Source of the DNA: Sphingomonas bacterium
GTDB lineage: Bacteria; Pseudomonadota; Alphaproteobacteria; Sphingomonadales; Sphingomonadaceae
Length of the DNA stretch: 63,059 nt
Assembly: GCF_903642285.1 (NCBI RefSeq)
Contig: NZ_CAHJWJ010000020.1
Location: 1-63,059 of the forward strand
Direction of reading: 5' to 3'
Of the stretch, positions 32,833-41,601 are shown piece after piece. Each line of letters starts with the position of its first letter. The stretch's first letter is position 1. A program made the translations under genes and the position numbers. The notes beneath the pieces were generated by a model. It had not been told where the DNA came from. It saw nothing but the letters and a program-made list of their open reading frames with translations, and made no database searches.

Positions 32833-34233
32833 TCAGGCGCTGATCAGCATCGCCTTCATGGCGTCCGGGTTCTTCACGCCCCCGCCGACGCGCTTCGTGC
32901 AGTAGAAGCTGATGTAGGGCTTGTTCGTGTACGGATCGCGCAGCACGCGGAAGCCGATCCGGTCGATGACCAGATACGTCTCCTTCATGTCGCCGAACAG
33001 GATCGGGATCGCACCTGCGGCGACGTTCGGCATGTCGGGGACGTCGACGATCGGCGCGCCGAGCAGGGTCGACGGCTGCCCGACCTGGTAGGACGGCTGC
33101 CAAAGGTAACGCTTCTGCGTATCCTGGAGCAGTCGGACCTGACCCATCGACAGTCGGTTCATGAACCACTTGGCGTTGGGAGTGTACATCGCCGGCAGAT
33201 CATAGACGATGTTCGACACCTGATCGGCCGTCAGGGCCGCTGCGGCCGCGCTGTTGCGAACCTGGATCGCACCCCAAGGATGCCGCGCTGCCGCCGAACC
33301 GCCAGTGACATAGCTGAGGACGCCGAAGGGCTTGTTCGAGCCGTCCCCGGCCACGAAGGCGATTCCTTCCTGGCGCGAGAACTCGATCTCGATCTCGTTC
33401 GTCAGCCACTCTTCCATGTTCACTTCGCTGTCGTCGAGCAGATCCTGCGACGCCGCGGCGTTCGCGTAGATTTCGCCCGGGACGAAGGGGAGTGCGGTGA
33501 ACTGCGGCGTGGTCGTGGCCGGCCGCGACGCGGTTTCGCCAACCCAACCGGAGCCGATCGTGCGATCGGTGAACAGCTTGATGAAGCCGGCCTTGCTGAT
33601 CGACTGAACGGTCGCCTCGGCGCGGAGCGGCGAGATTAGCTTCAGCCGCTCGGTGATGGTGCGATCCCACTCGATCGGCGCCGTCAGACCACCATCGGCG
33701 GGCGAGCCTTCCGACATCGCCATCCGAATGCCGACCTTCTGCTCCTGCTTGAGCTTCTCCTCGTCCTCACGCTTGCCGTCACGCATGTAGGAGCCGAAAA
33801 GCCCGGTATAGGCCGCATCGACGGGCTGACGGCCGCCGCTCAGCGTTGCCGCCGCCGCAGCCTTTGCCTGGTCGTCGATCGCCTTCTCGAGGTCGGCAAG
33901 CGTGGCATTGATCGCGCTCAGCTTCAGATCGACCAAGACGTCGACGTGGCCCTTCACCTTCTCGTCGTTGGTGTCCTTGAACTCCTTGAACGCAAGGTTC
34001 AGCGCCTCGAACATTACCTTCGGATCACCCGAGACGTCGGCTCGGACCGAGACGCCGGTGAGCGCACGCGGGGTAGCGCGGACTGCCAGGACCGGATCGA
34101 TCTCATAGTCGGCTAGGGTGAGGGTCGGCACGTCGAGCGCGCGATTCGGCGACAGCGCCGCTGCCGCTGCGCGGAACGGATAGGCGAGCACCGTCGCCAC
34201 CGCCGCGAGGGCGGTCATGTTCATCTTCTTCAT
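32833..34233 (-). CDS. HK97-family major capsid protein
   Basis: A 466-residue protein. The N-terminal delta domain is a coiled coil (VDVLVDLKLSAINATLADLE) expected to be removed by the prohead protease. The shell part has TVQSISKAGFIKLFTDRTIG, EEWLTNEIEIEFSRQEGIAF and KWFMNRLSMGQVRLLQDTQK, then VDVPDMPNVAAGAIPILFGD. These follow the HK97 fold order. The protease and portal genes lie directly upstream. Confidence 0.93.
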   Translation of the reverse strand: MKKMNMTALAAVATVLAYPFRAAAAALSPNRALDVPTLTLADYEIDPVLAVRATPRALTGVSVRADVSGDPKVMFEALNLAFKEFKDTNDEKVKGHVDVLVDLKLSAINATLADLEKAIDDQAKAAAAATLSGGRQPVDAAYTGLFGSYMRDGKREDEEKLKQEQKVGIRMAMSEGSPADGGLTAPIEWDRTITERLKLISPLRAEATVQSISKAGFIKLFTDRTIGSGWVGETASRPATTTPQFTALPFVPGEIYANAAASQDLLDDSEVNMEEWLTNEIEIEFSRQEGIAFVAGDGSNKPFGVLSYVTGGSAAARHPWGAIQVRNSAAAAALTADQVSNIVYDLPAMYTPNAKWFMNRLSMGQVRLLQDTQKRYLWQPSYQVGQPSTLLGAPIVDVPDMPNVAAGAIPILFGDMKETYLVIDRIGFRVLRDPYTNKPYISFYCTKRVGGGVKNPDAMKAMLISA

Positions 34234-34242
34234 GATGTTACC

Positions 34243-35232
34243 TCAGCTTTGTAGGGTGGTGAGCAGGCTGGCCATCGCGGCCGCCAACTCGGTGTCGCCG
34301 CCAGCGCCTGGCGTGTCGGCTACAGGGCCAGCGCCGGGCGTGGCCTTGATCTTCTGGATATGCTCGCGCGCCTGGGCGCGGGTGTCGCCGCCGGCCACGA
34401 GCTTCAGCTCGAGGGCGGTGATCGCGGCGCGCGCCCGGTCCGACGCCTTCGTGGCGGGGTCGCGCTTCGTCTGATCGGCCGCGAGCAGGCTGTCGGCGAA
34501 CCCGGCGCTGATCGCGGTCGCGCCCGACATGAACGTCTCGGCGTCCATCAGCTTCTGGCACTCGGCGACGGTCTGCCCGGACTTCTGTGCGTAGACCTGC
34601 GCGGCGGCGAGATCGAACGGCGCGAGGAAGTCGGCGACCTCCTGGAAGTCGTGCCGGTTGCCGACCGCGCCGCACCAGCAGTTATGCACCATGACAAACG
34701 CAGCGGCCCCGATCTCGATCGTATCGCCCGCCATCGCGATCACGGATGCGGCCGACGCCGCCATGCCCATGATCTTCACGTTGACCGGCTGCGGATGTTC
34801 GCGCAGCACGTTGTAGATCGCGAAGCCCTCGAACACGTCGCCGCCGGGCGAGTTGATCTGAAGCTCGATCGGGCGATCGCCGATGGCGCGCAGCTGCGCC
34901 GAGACGCTCTTCGCTGTCACCCCGCCGCCGGTCCAGAAATCCTCGCCGATATCGTCGAAGATCGTGATGACATTGTCGCCGACGGCCACGGCGCGAACGC
35001 CCGCCGAGTCCTCGGCCCAGCGTTCCAGAACCGAGGGGTTCGTGAACGCCGACACGCGGCGATCGGCGGGCACGGGCAGCGCCGGGCCGCGCTCGCGACC
35101 GTTGATACGCCCCACCACGCCGCGCGGTGCGCCGGCTGCGCTCGGCACGGCTCCCGGCTTGCCCGGGATCGAGCGGCCGTCGATGCACTTGGCGGCAGCC
35201 GGCTTCCCCGGTGCCTGTGGCGTGTCAGCCAT
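34243..35232 (-). CDS. ClpP-like prohead protease
   Basis: A 329-residue protein starting MADTPQAPGKPAAAK, overlapping the portal stop by eight bases. The ClpP/S49-like protease domain spans about residues 75-240. INSPGGDVFEGFAIYNVL, the nucleophile serine in GMAASAASVIAMAG and the histidine in VMVHNCW are visible. The C-terminal 80 residues (EHIQKIKATPGAG) may be a scaffold-like tail. It matures the capsid. Confidence 0.9.
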   Translation of the reverse strand: MADTPQAPGKPAAAKCIDGRSIPGKPGAVPSAAGAPRGVVGRINGRERGPALPVPADRRVSAFTNPSVLERWAEDSAGVRAVAVGDNVITIFDDIGEDFWTGGGVTAKSVSAQLRAIGDRPIELQINSPGGDVFEGFAIYNVLREHPQPVNVKIMGMAASAASVIAMAGDTIEIGAAAFVMVHNCWCGAVGNRHDFQEVADFLAPFDLAAAQVYAQKSGQTVAECQKLMDAETFMSGATAISAGFADSLLAADQTKRDPATKASDRARAAITALELKLVAGGDTRAQAREHIQKIKATPGAGPVADTPGAGGDTELAAAMASLLTTLQS

Positions 35233-36571
35233 TCTTCGTTTCCTTCGGATCGGGGGGTGCTGGCGGGTCGTCGGGTGCATCCGATGGGTCCGTCGGTGCT
35301 TTTGCGGCGGCGCGTGCCGGCAACTGGTCACCACCGGCGATCTTGTTCTGGTCGAAGTTCGCGCGGACCTCGTCGGGCGTCATCCATGCCTGCGATCCGC
35401 CCGAGCCGAGCGCGCTGGCGAAGAACGAGGCCTGATCCTTGAGCGACCCGCGCAGAAGCGCGCCGTCGTTGAACTTGGCGTAGAGCGTTCCCTGCTCGGC
35501 GTCGGTGAGGCAGCGCTCGATCGCCTGTTCCCATGCGACGAACCAGCCGAGCAGGCAGTATGTGACGAAGAACTGCCCTAGAACCTCCGTGCCGGTGCCC
35601 CAGGTCGTGCCATCCAGCATCGCGAGCGGTCGCGGGACGCCGGTAAAGCGAAGAATTTCCTCCGATTGGCGCTGGCGGGTCTCGAGGTGCTGGGTCTTGT
35701 CCGGATCGCCGGTCAGCGTGCTGGCCTTCAGCCCTTCTTCCAGGATCATCCACTTCTGCGCGTTCTCCGCGGATGAATAGCGCTCCTCCAGATCCTCGCG
35801 CAGCCGTGCATAGGCCTTGTCGGACAGGGTGCTTGCCGATTCCAGCGCACCGCCGACGAGCACGCCCTGCCGGAACAGCCTGCCCGCGGCATGCTCGGCC
35901 TGGGAAGCAATCCCGATCGCCTGGGCCGCGACATCCAGCAGCGAGACGCCGCGCAGCCCGTCGAGCGTAATCGGAGACCGGAAGTGAAACACATCCCCCG
36001 CCGCAAGGATTTTTGATCCGCCACCCGCCGGGTTGTACCGGAACGTCAGCTTGTAATCCTCCGAGAGCAGCGGCGTCATCGTGCCGCGCTTCATAGGAAT
36101 TAGTGCGACAATCTTACCCCGGAAACCTCGCACGACCAGCGCATAGGCGTTGCCATCAAGCAGCGCTGCCATTTGCAGCTGCGACTTGAACTCCATCGCC
36201 GTCTGAAAATCGTTCGGGCGGCTCTTCAGCACGCGGTAGAACGGGTGATCCTGCGCTTCCTCCGTGTCTCCGTTGGGTAGGTTGCGCATCAGGTGGATGG
36301 GAAGCATGCCCATCGACGTCGCAATCAGATTGCATGACCGATTGAATGTCGAATTGCGCAGCGCGAGGTGTTCGCCGACCCGGACGCCTGCCGAAGTATG
36401 GCGGCCGGCACCCACGAACGCCGCGAGGCGCGGATCGGCTAGATCCTCGAACACGTAATTCTCACTCAGCGGGTTGTCGCCGTACGCCCAGCTGGCGTGA
36501 GGTATCGTCAGACCGGAGGCGGAGCTGCGGCGGAAGCCCGCGCTGCGCCGATAATCGTCGGGAGATGGCAT
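35225..36571 (-). CDS. Phage portal protein (HK97 type)
   Basis: A 448-residue protein with RNSTFNRSCNLIATSMGMLP, HPFYRVLKSRPNDFQTAMEF, LLDGNAYALVVRGFRGKI and EILRFTGVPRPLAMLDGTTW, the ordered HK97 portal motifs. The C-terminus is proline-rich. It forms the dodecameric DNA gate, binds terminase and is followed by the overlapping protease gene. Confidence 0.94.
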   Translation of the reverse strand: MPSPDDYRRSAGFRRSSASGLTIPHASWAYGDNPLSENYVFEDLADPRLAAFVGAGRHTSAGVRVGEHLALRNSTFNRSCNLIATSMGMLPIHLMRNLPNGDTEEAQDHPFYRVLKSRPNDFQTAMEFKSQLQMAALLDGNAYALVVRGFRGKIVALIPMKRGTMTPLLSEDYKLTFRYNPAGGGSKILAAGDVFHFRSPITLDGLRGVSLLDVAAQAIGIASQAEHAAGRLFRQGVLVGGALESASTLSDKAYARLREDLEERYSSAENAQKWMILEEGLKASTLTGDPDKTQHLETRQRQSEEILRFTGVPRPLAMLDGTTWGTGTEVLGQFFVTYCLLGWFVAWEQAIERCLTDAEQGTLYAKFNDGALLRGSLKDQASFFASALGSGGSQAWMTPDEVRANFDQNKIAGGDQLPARAAAKAPTDPSDAPDDPPAPPDPKETKNG

Positions 36572-36581
36572 CTACGTCCCC

Positions 36582-38099
36582 TCAGATCATCCGGATGCCA
36601 CGCCCCTCGTAGACCGATGGACCCTCAGGCGTTTCTGCCGCGGCAATCCCGCGGGCCATCACCAGCGACACCATGCCGTCGATGCGGCCTGTGGATTTCG
36701 ACTTGTCGAGCTTCCGGTTGCCGGCCGGGTCCTTGATGACGACAGCATTGGCCGCGCACATGGTCATGACCGGGTTGCCGCCGTGGCGAATATTGCCGTT
36801 CAGGAAGTCGATTTCGACCACGTCCATGGCGGGCGCCATTGATACATAGCCCTGGCCCATCGGTTCGAACGGCAAGGTCACGCCGATCTTCTGCATCTGC
36901 GCTTCCAGCGTCTTGAACCGGAACCTGTCGTAGGCGATCTTCGCGATCTGATACGGCGCGCAGATATCGCCGATCTGCCGCGCGACATATTCGTAATCGA
37001 CCGCGACGCCGGGTGTCGTTTCGATCAGGCCCTGCTGCACCCATAGGTCGTACGGTACGCGATCGCGCTTCGTATGATCGCCGACGGTCGCCGCCGGCTT
37101 CCAGAACCATGCCTTGACGTGCCAGCAGCCATGCTCGTCCTGCGCGATCAGCACGAACGCCACCAGATCGGTCGTCTCGGCCAGATCGAGACCGCCGTAT
37201 ACCACGCCGCGGGTGAACGCCGCCTCGTCGATCTCGCCGTTCGTTGCGCCCCACACGCTCGGCGATATGAACGGCGAGAACCGGTTGACCCGCTGGTTGA
37301 GGTACAGGTTGCGGAACCCGTTCTCGGCCGACGGCATCCGGGATGCCTTCTCCGCCGCGGCTAGCAACTCGGGCAGCGACCGAAATAGGCCCAGCGCCGG
37401 GTTCGCCGCGGCGTGCGCCTTGGTGTCGAGTACGTCGGCGTCCTTCTCGGCCGCGTATACGTGGGCGACGATCTTCAGGTCTTTCGACCGTAGCGCGTCG
37501 TCGATCTTGATCGACAGCATATCGGCGTCGGTCGGTGCTTGCGTCGAAATGATCAGCCGCAGCGCGTCGTCATATGCGCCCGACGCCGTCTCGATCGCTT
37601 CGACGAAATCATCCTGCGGGCCGCGGACCTGACCAAGCTCGTCGAGGATCGCGAGGACGGGCGACAGGCCATGCGCCGTATGGCCATCGGCTGCCAGCGC
37701 GCGATATTCGACGTTCAGCGCCAGCCCGATCAGCCGTTTACCGCTAGGCACGATCCGGATCAGCTTGGATAGGTCGGCCGAAAGCGAGATCATCTTCGAC
37801 GCGAGATTGAACACTAGGGCCGCCTGGTCGCGCGACCGCGCGCCGCTGACGATCTGGCTGTTGAGGCGCGCTTCCGGCCCGGCGAGATGCGCCAGCAATA
37901 TGCACGCAATCAGCGCAGACTTGCCGTTCTTACGCGCGATGGAGAGGATACCCTCCGTTGTGCCAGCCGGGTTGTCGTATACCTCCAAGATGAATTTGCG
38001 CTGGAATGGTACGAGCCTGACTGGCTTCCCGACCAGTTTCCCTTCGGGGACGAGGCAGTAGCGCTCGATGAACGCGATGACGCGCTCGCCGCGGGTCAC
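36582..38099 (-). CDS. Terminase large subunit
   Basis: A 505-residue packaging motor starting at GTG 38099, overlapping the small-subunit stop. The ATPase Walker A variant is IARKNGKSALIA near residue 54, the Walker B-like acid is in VLAILDELGQ, and the coupling motif is LIISTQAPTD. The nuclease domain starts VVYGGLDLAETTDLVAFVLI, with IAYDRFRFK later. The family fits HK97-like TerL. DNA packaging at the portal. Confidence 0.94.
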   Translation of the reverse strand: MTRGERVIAFIERYCLVPEGKLVGKPVRLVPFQRKFILEVYDNPAGTTEGILSIARKNGKSALIACILLAHLAGPEARLNSQIVSGARSRDQAALVFNLASKMISLSADLSKLIRIVPSGKRLIGLALNVEYRALAADGHTAHGLSPVLAILDELGQVRGPQDDFVEAIETASGAYDDALRLIISTQAPTDADMLSIKIDDALRSKDLKIVAHVYAAEKDADVLDTKAHAAANPALGLFRSLPELLAAAEKASRMPSAENGFRNLYLNQRVNRFSPFISPSVWGATNGEIDEAAFTRGVVYGGLDLAETTDLVAFVLIAQDEHGCWHVKAWFWKPAATVGDHTKRDRVPYDLWVQQGLIETTPGVAVDYEYVARQIGDICAPYQIAKIAYDRFRFKTLEAQMQKIGVTLPFEPMGQGYVSMAPAMDVVEIDFLNGNIRHGGNPVMTMCAANAVVIKDPAGNRKLDKSKSTGRIDGMVSLVMARGIAAAETPEGPSVYEGRGIRMI

Positions 38100-38575
38100 T
38101 GCAGCGTCGACGGCCTTGCCAGGAGGCCGTCCTCGTCGTCAGCCATCGGGTTGTGGCCGCCCTCGATGCCCATCGCATGCTCGCGCCGACGATTCACGTC
38201 CCGCTGTTCGCCGTTCTTCGCTCGATTATCCATGCCGAGCGCGCGCCTCAGCGTGACTATGCGCCGCGCAAGCTTGTCCGACAGCTCGATCGTTTGGATC
38301 AGGACGGAGAGTTTGACGTTGCCCGCCCGATCGACCGGCGCGCCCGCTATGCGCTCGGCATCGGCCATCGCACGCGCGAGGTTGGCAGCGACCGCGATGT
38401 CAGCATCGGTCCACTCGCTCTTCGCGCGTTCCTTGATGACCGCATCCCAGAACGGACCGTCACCGCGGCGCAGCTTCAGATGCTTTGGCGGCTCAAGATC
38501 ACGCGCAGCAGCGGCCATCGTCTGAACCGCGCCTGTCGCGCTGTCGATGCGCTGACGACGCGCCATGGGGACCAT
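38096..38575 (-). CDS. Terminase small subunit
   Basis: A 159-residue protein. RDLEPPKHLKLRRGDGPFWD, EWTDADIAVAANLARAMADA and IELSDKLARRIVTLRRALG resemble phage terminase small subunits. It is directly upstream of TerL with a GTGA-type overlap. The start may be 38575 or the ATG three codons later. It recognises the packaging site. Confidence 0.82.
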   Translation of the reverse strand: MVPMARRQRIDSATGAVQTMAAAARDLEPPKHLKLRRGDGPFWDAVIKERAKSEWTDADIAVAANLARAMADAERIAGAPVDRAGNVKLSVLIQTIELSDKLARRIVTLRRALGMDNRAKNGEQRDVNRRREHAMGIEGGHNPMADDEDGLLARPSTLQ

Positions 38576-38611
38576 CCTGTCCGCGCCGACAACGCCGGGG
38601 CAAATACTGTA

Positions 38612-38980
38612 TTAGCGATGAAATTGAGGGTCGATGCGGTGTCCAGGCATCAGCGCCGAAAGTTTTGACGGCCCCCCCCGGTCAATCGATCCATGCCAAG
38701 GGTGGCGCGGGTCGGTTGGCAGGCCGCTGGCGTCGCAGCCGATCGGCCGCGCCTGGCGCTGTCCGAACTGCTCCGCGGTTACCTCGTCGTGGCACGACTT
38801 GCACAGGCACCGAATGTTGCTGTCGTCGTCGCTGCCGCCCAACGCCAGCGGCTTGATATGGTCGGGGACCGTTGAAGCGCTCACCATCCCGCGCTCAGAG
38901 CAACGCCGGCACAGCGGCTCGGCGCGAAGCCGTCGCGCCCGTTGCGCTTGGCCAGCGCGACCGCGAAGACGTTCAGCCAT
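38612..38980 (-). CDS. HNH endonuclease
   Basis: A 122-residue protein starting MAERLRGRAGQAQRARRL. The HNH core is VPDHIKPLALGGSDDDSNIR with zinc cysteines in PLCRRCSERG and CLCKSCHDE. HNH proteins next to terminase genes are often required for specific packaging cleavage. The start overlaps the upstream 37-residue ORF by eight bases. Confidence 0.88.
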   Translation of the reverse strand: MAERLRGRAGQAQRARRLRAEPLCRRCSERGMVSASTVPDHIKPLALGGSDDDSNIRCLCKSCHDEVTAEQFGQRQARPIGCDASGLPTDPRHPWHGSIDRGGPSKLSALMPGHRIDPQFHR

Positions 38981-39086
38981 TGCGACGACGCCTGAACAAT
39001 CCATCAAGCGTCGTGCTGATGCGCCGCGCTTCGTCTGCCCCTCGTTCCCATGTCTTGACGTCGCCGCGAATGTTAATCGCGATCAT
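38973..39086 (-). CDS. 37-residue phage mini-protein upstream of HNH
   Basis: It starts MIAINIRGDVKTWERGADEA and ends RRRRNG. The ATG overlaps the preceding ORF stop (ATGA) and its end overlaps the HNH start by eight bases. Both ends being coupled suggests a real gene. An alternative start seven codons upstream (39107) would give 44 residues. Unknown function. Confidence 0.5.
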   Translation of the reverse strand: MIAINIRGDVKTWERGADEARRISTTLDGLFRRRRNG

Positions 39087-39280
39087 CGGCTGAGGGCATC
39101 TAGCCATGTCGGGTGCGGCCGGGCGACAATGGAAGCGCCCGGCCGCGACAGCGAGGCTTGCACCTGCGCTGTCGTACTGAGTGCCTGGCGGATCGCCACT
39201 CCTTCGAGCAGCGGTGCCAGGCTCCGCGAGTATTGGATGCTGATGGGTCTGGGAAACCAGCCCGGGGTGTAGACGATCAA
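39083..39280 (-). CDS. Small hypothetical phage protein
   Basis: A 65-residue ORF starting with TTG at 39280, overlapping the upstream stop (TTGA), and ending on the next start (ATGA). It has SLAPLLEGVAIRQALSTTAQ and no recognisable domain. The TTG start and overlaps fit the coupled style of this operon, but coding evidence is otherwise thin. Confidence 0.4.
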   Translation of the reverse strand: MIVYTPGWFPRPISIQYSRSLAPLLEGVAIRQALSTTAQVQASLSRPGASIVARPHPTWLDALSR

Positions 39281-39462
39281 CCGAAGCCGCGGCCACGGAC
39301 GACGGCACGGACGGTGTTCGCGAGCTGCTCGACTTCGTGGTGCAACTGCTGGCGAAGCGACAAGTGACGCTCTGAGGCATCCCAGCGATCCGCGAGGTCG
39401 TAGAGCTTGTCGCCCTCCGCGCGGAGGCGCTCGCCGGTGGTGGGAGTTGGTCTGCGCGCCAT
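39277..39462 (-). CDS. Small coiled-coil phage protein
   Basis: A 61-residue charged protein: MARRPTPTTGERLRAEGDKL, then a helix with DASERHLSLRQQLHHEVEQL. GGAGCCAGA precedes the ATG. It is the first gene after the 177-base gap downstream of the NusG-like gene and opens the late operon. No family recognised. Confidence 0.5.
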   Translation of the reverse strand: MARRPTPTTGERLRAEGDKLYDLADRWDASERHLSLRQQLHHEVEQLANTVRAVVRGRGFG

Positions 39463-39639
39463 TCTGGCTCCGAACGCAAGGATGCGCGCGGTTGGCCGCG
39501 GCGCACGGGTATGGATGCTGTAAGGCGATCGTCAGGTCGGATCACCGGCAAGCTTACGACTTCCTCCGCGACGCATCGCGTGGAAGTTGTGGCGGGCGCG
39601 CAAGGGTCGATGCCCCAGTTCGTCTTTCCCGAATGCCGC
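39463..39639 (-). promoter_or_regulatory. Gap between NusG-like gene and late operon (candidate late control region)
   Basis: A 177-base interval, the longest break in the leftward gene chain from 43.5 to 16.3 kb. On the minus strand it holds a small hairpin CGCGA-TGCG-TCGCG near 39575 and no convincing ORF. I could not define a promoter with confidence. Its place immediately after a NusG-like gene and before the structural genes is where an antitermination site and late promoter would be expected. Confidence 0.35.
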
Positions 39640-40317
39640 TTAGGCGGCGGTGCTCCGGAGAGCGGAGTTGTCGTTTATCGCGGCTGGGCATATGCGCCAA
39701 CCCTCAATTTTCCATGAACGATTGCCGAACCGCACGTGGGCATAAGGTCCGTCCGCCCGTTCGAACACACCGCGGACACCGACGAGTGCGGGCATGTCGA
39801 TGACCTCGACCTCGGCCCCATCCGACAATGCAATGGGCGCTCGCCGAAGTTCGTTCCGACGATCGCGCTCAAGCTCGCGCTCCGCGCGCCGGCGTGACGC
39901 GGCCGATTTGATGGCTGCGATCCGTATGCGGTCAGCTTCGGCTCTGCTCTCGGCCATGTGCATCGCGGCGATAAGCGCCGCCTGCTCCGCTTCCTCAGCG
40001 CGGAGGCCATCGATGCTGCGATCAGAGATCAACGGAACGCGGCCCCCATGGTGGAATACGGAGAACGATGGATGCGGACCCACGCGCTGCGCGGCCAAAC
40101 CGAGCAGCGGGTCAAGGTGCGCTGCCGGCGCGAACACGAAAGTCGGAAGGATCGCAACATCGGTTTCGATCAAGCGCGTACCGGTCGGTGTCTTCGCCGG
40201 CATGTAGCGGCGCAGCGTTCTACCCGGTGACCAAGCCTCGTAGCCTGCATCGTGAAGCGAGCTGGACAACGGTCGCGTGTGGCTTCCGCTCGTGCGAAGG
40301 ATGATCCAGCGGCTCAC
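39640..40317 (-). CDS. NusG-like (antitermination-type) phage protein
   Basis: A 225-residue protein starting with GTG at 40317 on the upstream stop (GTGA). The N-terminal part resembles a NusG NGN domain: SRWIILRTSGSHTRPLSSSL, then AGYEAWSPGRTLRRYM and DVAILPTFVFAPAAHL. A charged helical insert (about 115-165) follows. The C-terminal VIDMPALVGVRGVFERADGP then YAHVRFGNRSWKI looks like a KOW-type barrel. NusG paralogues bind RNA polymerase and suppress termination. Family assignment is by eye. Confidence 0.62.
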   Translation of the reverse strand: MSRWIILRTSGSHTRPLSSSLHDAGYEAWSPGRTLRRYMPAKTPTGTRLIETDVAILPTFVFAPAAHLDPLLGLAAQRVGPHPSFSVFHHGGRVPLISDRSIDGLRAEEAEQAALIAAMHMAESRAEADRIRIAAIKSAASRRRAERELERDRRNELRRAPIALSDGAEVEVIDMPALVGVRGVFERADGPYAHVRFGNRSWKIEGWRICPAAINDNSALRSTAA

Positions 40318-40958
40318 GCCGATGCGATGTCTAGCGTGACGCCACGCCAGGCTGCATCGCCATTGTCGCGCTGCTGAAACCGCACGTAGGTTCGAGAGCC
40401 GATCACCCGCATGCTTTCGCGGATCGCGTCCATAGCGCGCTGCCACCGTGCGTCCTCGATCTGCACCCGCAGAAGCCTAAAAACCTCCGCGCGATTGATC
40501 GTGCCTTGTTGATCGACCTGAAACACGCGATTGACCAAAGCCCGCAGCTCTATGCCACCCGTCGCCGCCCATTCGGTGAGACACTCGTCGATCAGAGACT
40601 TGGCCGCCTGGATCTCCGGCCCGAACTCGATCTGATCGGAGACCTGGACGAGAACGCGCTGACGACCGTCGAACGTCGTGAGCGTGATGTTGCCCTTCGC
40701 GCCGCCAATCTTCGCGCCGAACTCCTGCGCGATCAGCGCCTGATGCGCGCCGACCTGCTCGAAAACGTTACCCTTGAACGCGCCGATCTCTGCCGAGAGC
40801 GCCGCTGCGCCGCTGAGCAAGTTGCGGACGAGCTCATCCATGAGGAGATCGATTGACTTGATGGCTCCGACCGGCACCAGCGCACCTTTCGCGTCGCGTA
40901 AATACTGCTGGCCTTCGACATCGATGGTTGCAGGATGCGCGCTCGCGCTGGCGCTCAT
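40314..40958 (-). CDS. DUF3164 family phage protein
   Basis: A 214-residue protein: YLRDAKGALVPVGAIKSIDL, AKIGGAKGNITLTTFDGRQR, VSDQIEFGPEIQAAKSLIDE, and AIRESMRVIGSRTYVRFQQR. These match DUF3164, best known from Mu-like transposable phages next to the transposition genes. No transposase is present here. It is coupled by overlaps to its neighbours on both sides. Function unknown. Confidence 0.85.
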   Translation of the reverse strand: MSASASAHPATIDVEGQQYLRDAKGALVPVGAIKSIDLLMDELVRNLLSGAAALSAEIGAFKGNVFEQVGAHQALIAQEFGAKIGGAKGNITLTTFDGRQRVLVQVSDQIEFGPEIQAAKSLIDECLTEWAATGGIELRALVNRVFQVDQQGTINRAEVFRLLRVQIEDARWQRAMDAIRESMRVIGSRTYVRFQQRDNGDAAWRGVTLDIASA

Positions 40959-41143
40959 GCCGAAATGCTCGCGAATTCGCCCGCGGCATTCAGCTGCGAG
41001 CGCACATTGATGAGCAGCCGTTCGGCCTGCTGGCCGCGTTCGATCTCGCCGAGCATCGCCTCATATTGAGGCTTCGAGAGTTTGACGTCGGCAGTCTCGA
41101 TCTTGGCGAGTTCAGCACGTGCTCGAGCAACGTTCATCTGCAA
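40955..41143 (-). CDS. Small helical phage protein
   Basis: A 62-residue protein, MQMNVARARAELAKIETADV then a helical EAMLGEIERGQQAERLLINV. It ends on the start of the DUF3164 gene (ATGA). No family recognised; position suggests a partner of DUF3164. Confidence 0.55.
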   Translation of the reverse strand: MQMNVARARAELAKIETADVKLSKPQYEAMLGEIERGQQAERLLINVRSQLNAAGEFASISA

Positions 41144-41153
41144 TCCCCGGTAT

Positions 41154-41525
41154 CTAGGCGGCGGGGGCTATATGCTCAAATGGTTCAACACGAGGTAGGT
41201 GCACATTGGTGCACGGGGCGACGAGCGTGAAACTGTTCGGTTCGGCGCGCCACCAACCTGCATCGCTAAGGCCATCATCGATCATCCGACGGCATAAATC
41301 TTCGTCGCGGATACCGATCCCTCGGTTCGATCCAGGGAGCCGCTCGATCGGACCTAGGGCAACGAGCTCGTCGACCAGTCGACGCGCTCGCGTTTTACTG
41401 ACGCGAGGACGCATCGCCAGCCCGATTTCGTCATAGGTCGGGCTGCTACCGGATCGCCTGATCCGACCGTAGATGTAGGCCAGCGCCTCTACCCGTCGGG
41501 GTAGCGCTGGAATGGCCCCCTGCAT
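41154..41525 (-). CDS. LexA-like winged-helix DNA-binding protein
   Basis: A 123-residue protein starting MQGAIPALPRRVEALAYIYG. The segment RRSGSSPTYDEIGLAMRPRV followed by TRARRLVDELVALGPIERL matches the winged helix of LexA-type or PadR-like regulators. No peptidase domain follows; the C-terminus is a short beta-rich tail. Probably a middle-gene transcription regulator. An upstream ATG at 41579 is less likely. Confidence 0.6.
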   Translation of the reverse strand: MQGAIPALPRRVEALAYIYGRIRRSGSSPTYDEIGLAMRPRVSKTRARRLVDELVALGPIERLPGSNRGIGIRDEDLCRRMIDDGLSDAGWWRAEPNSFTLVAPCTNVHLPRVEPFEHIAPAA

Positions 41526-41582
41526 TGGGCGAACATATAGTGAAACTGGTTCGCAAGAAAGAGCGACGAAGATCGGCATATA

Positions 41583-41601
41583 GGCGGAGGAACCCTCCGC
41601 C
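41583..41601. repeat. Dispersed hairpin repeat, copy 3
   Basis: GGCGGAGG-AAC-CCTCCGCC, an eight-pair stem related to the two copies that bracket hicAB. Here it lies upstream of the winged-helix gene and downstream of the antitoxin-like gene (stop 41719), so it may end the latter's transcript. The following 117 bases are non-coding. Confidence 0.6.
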
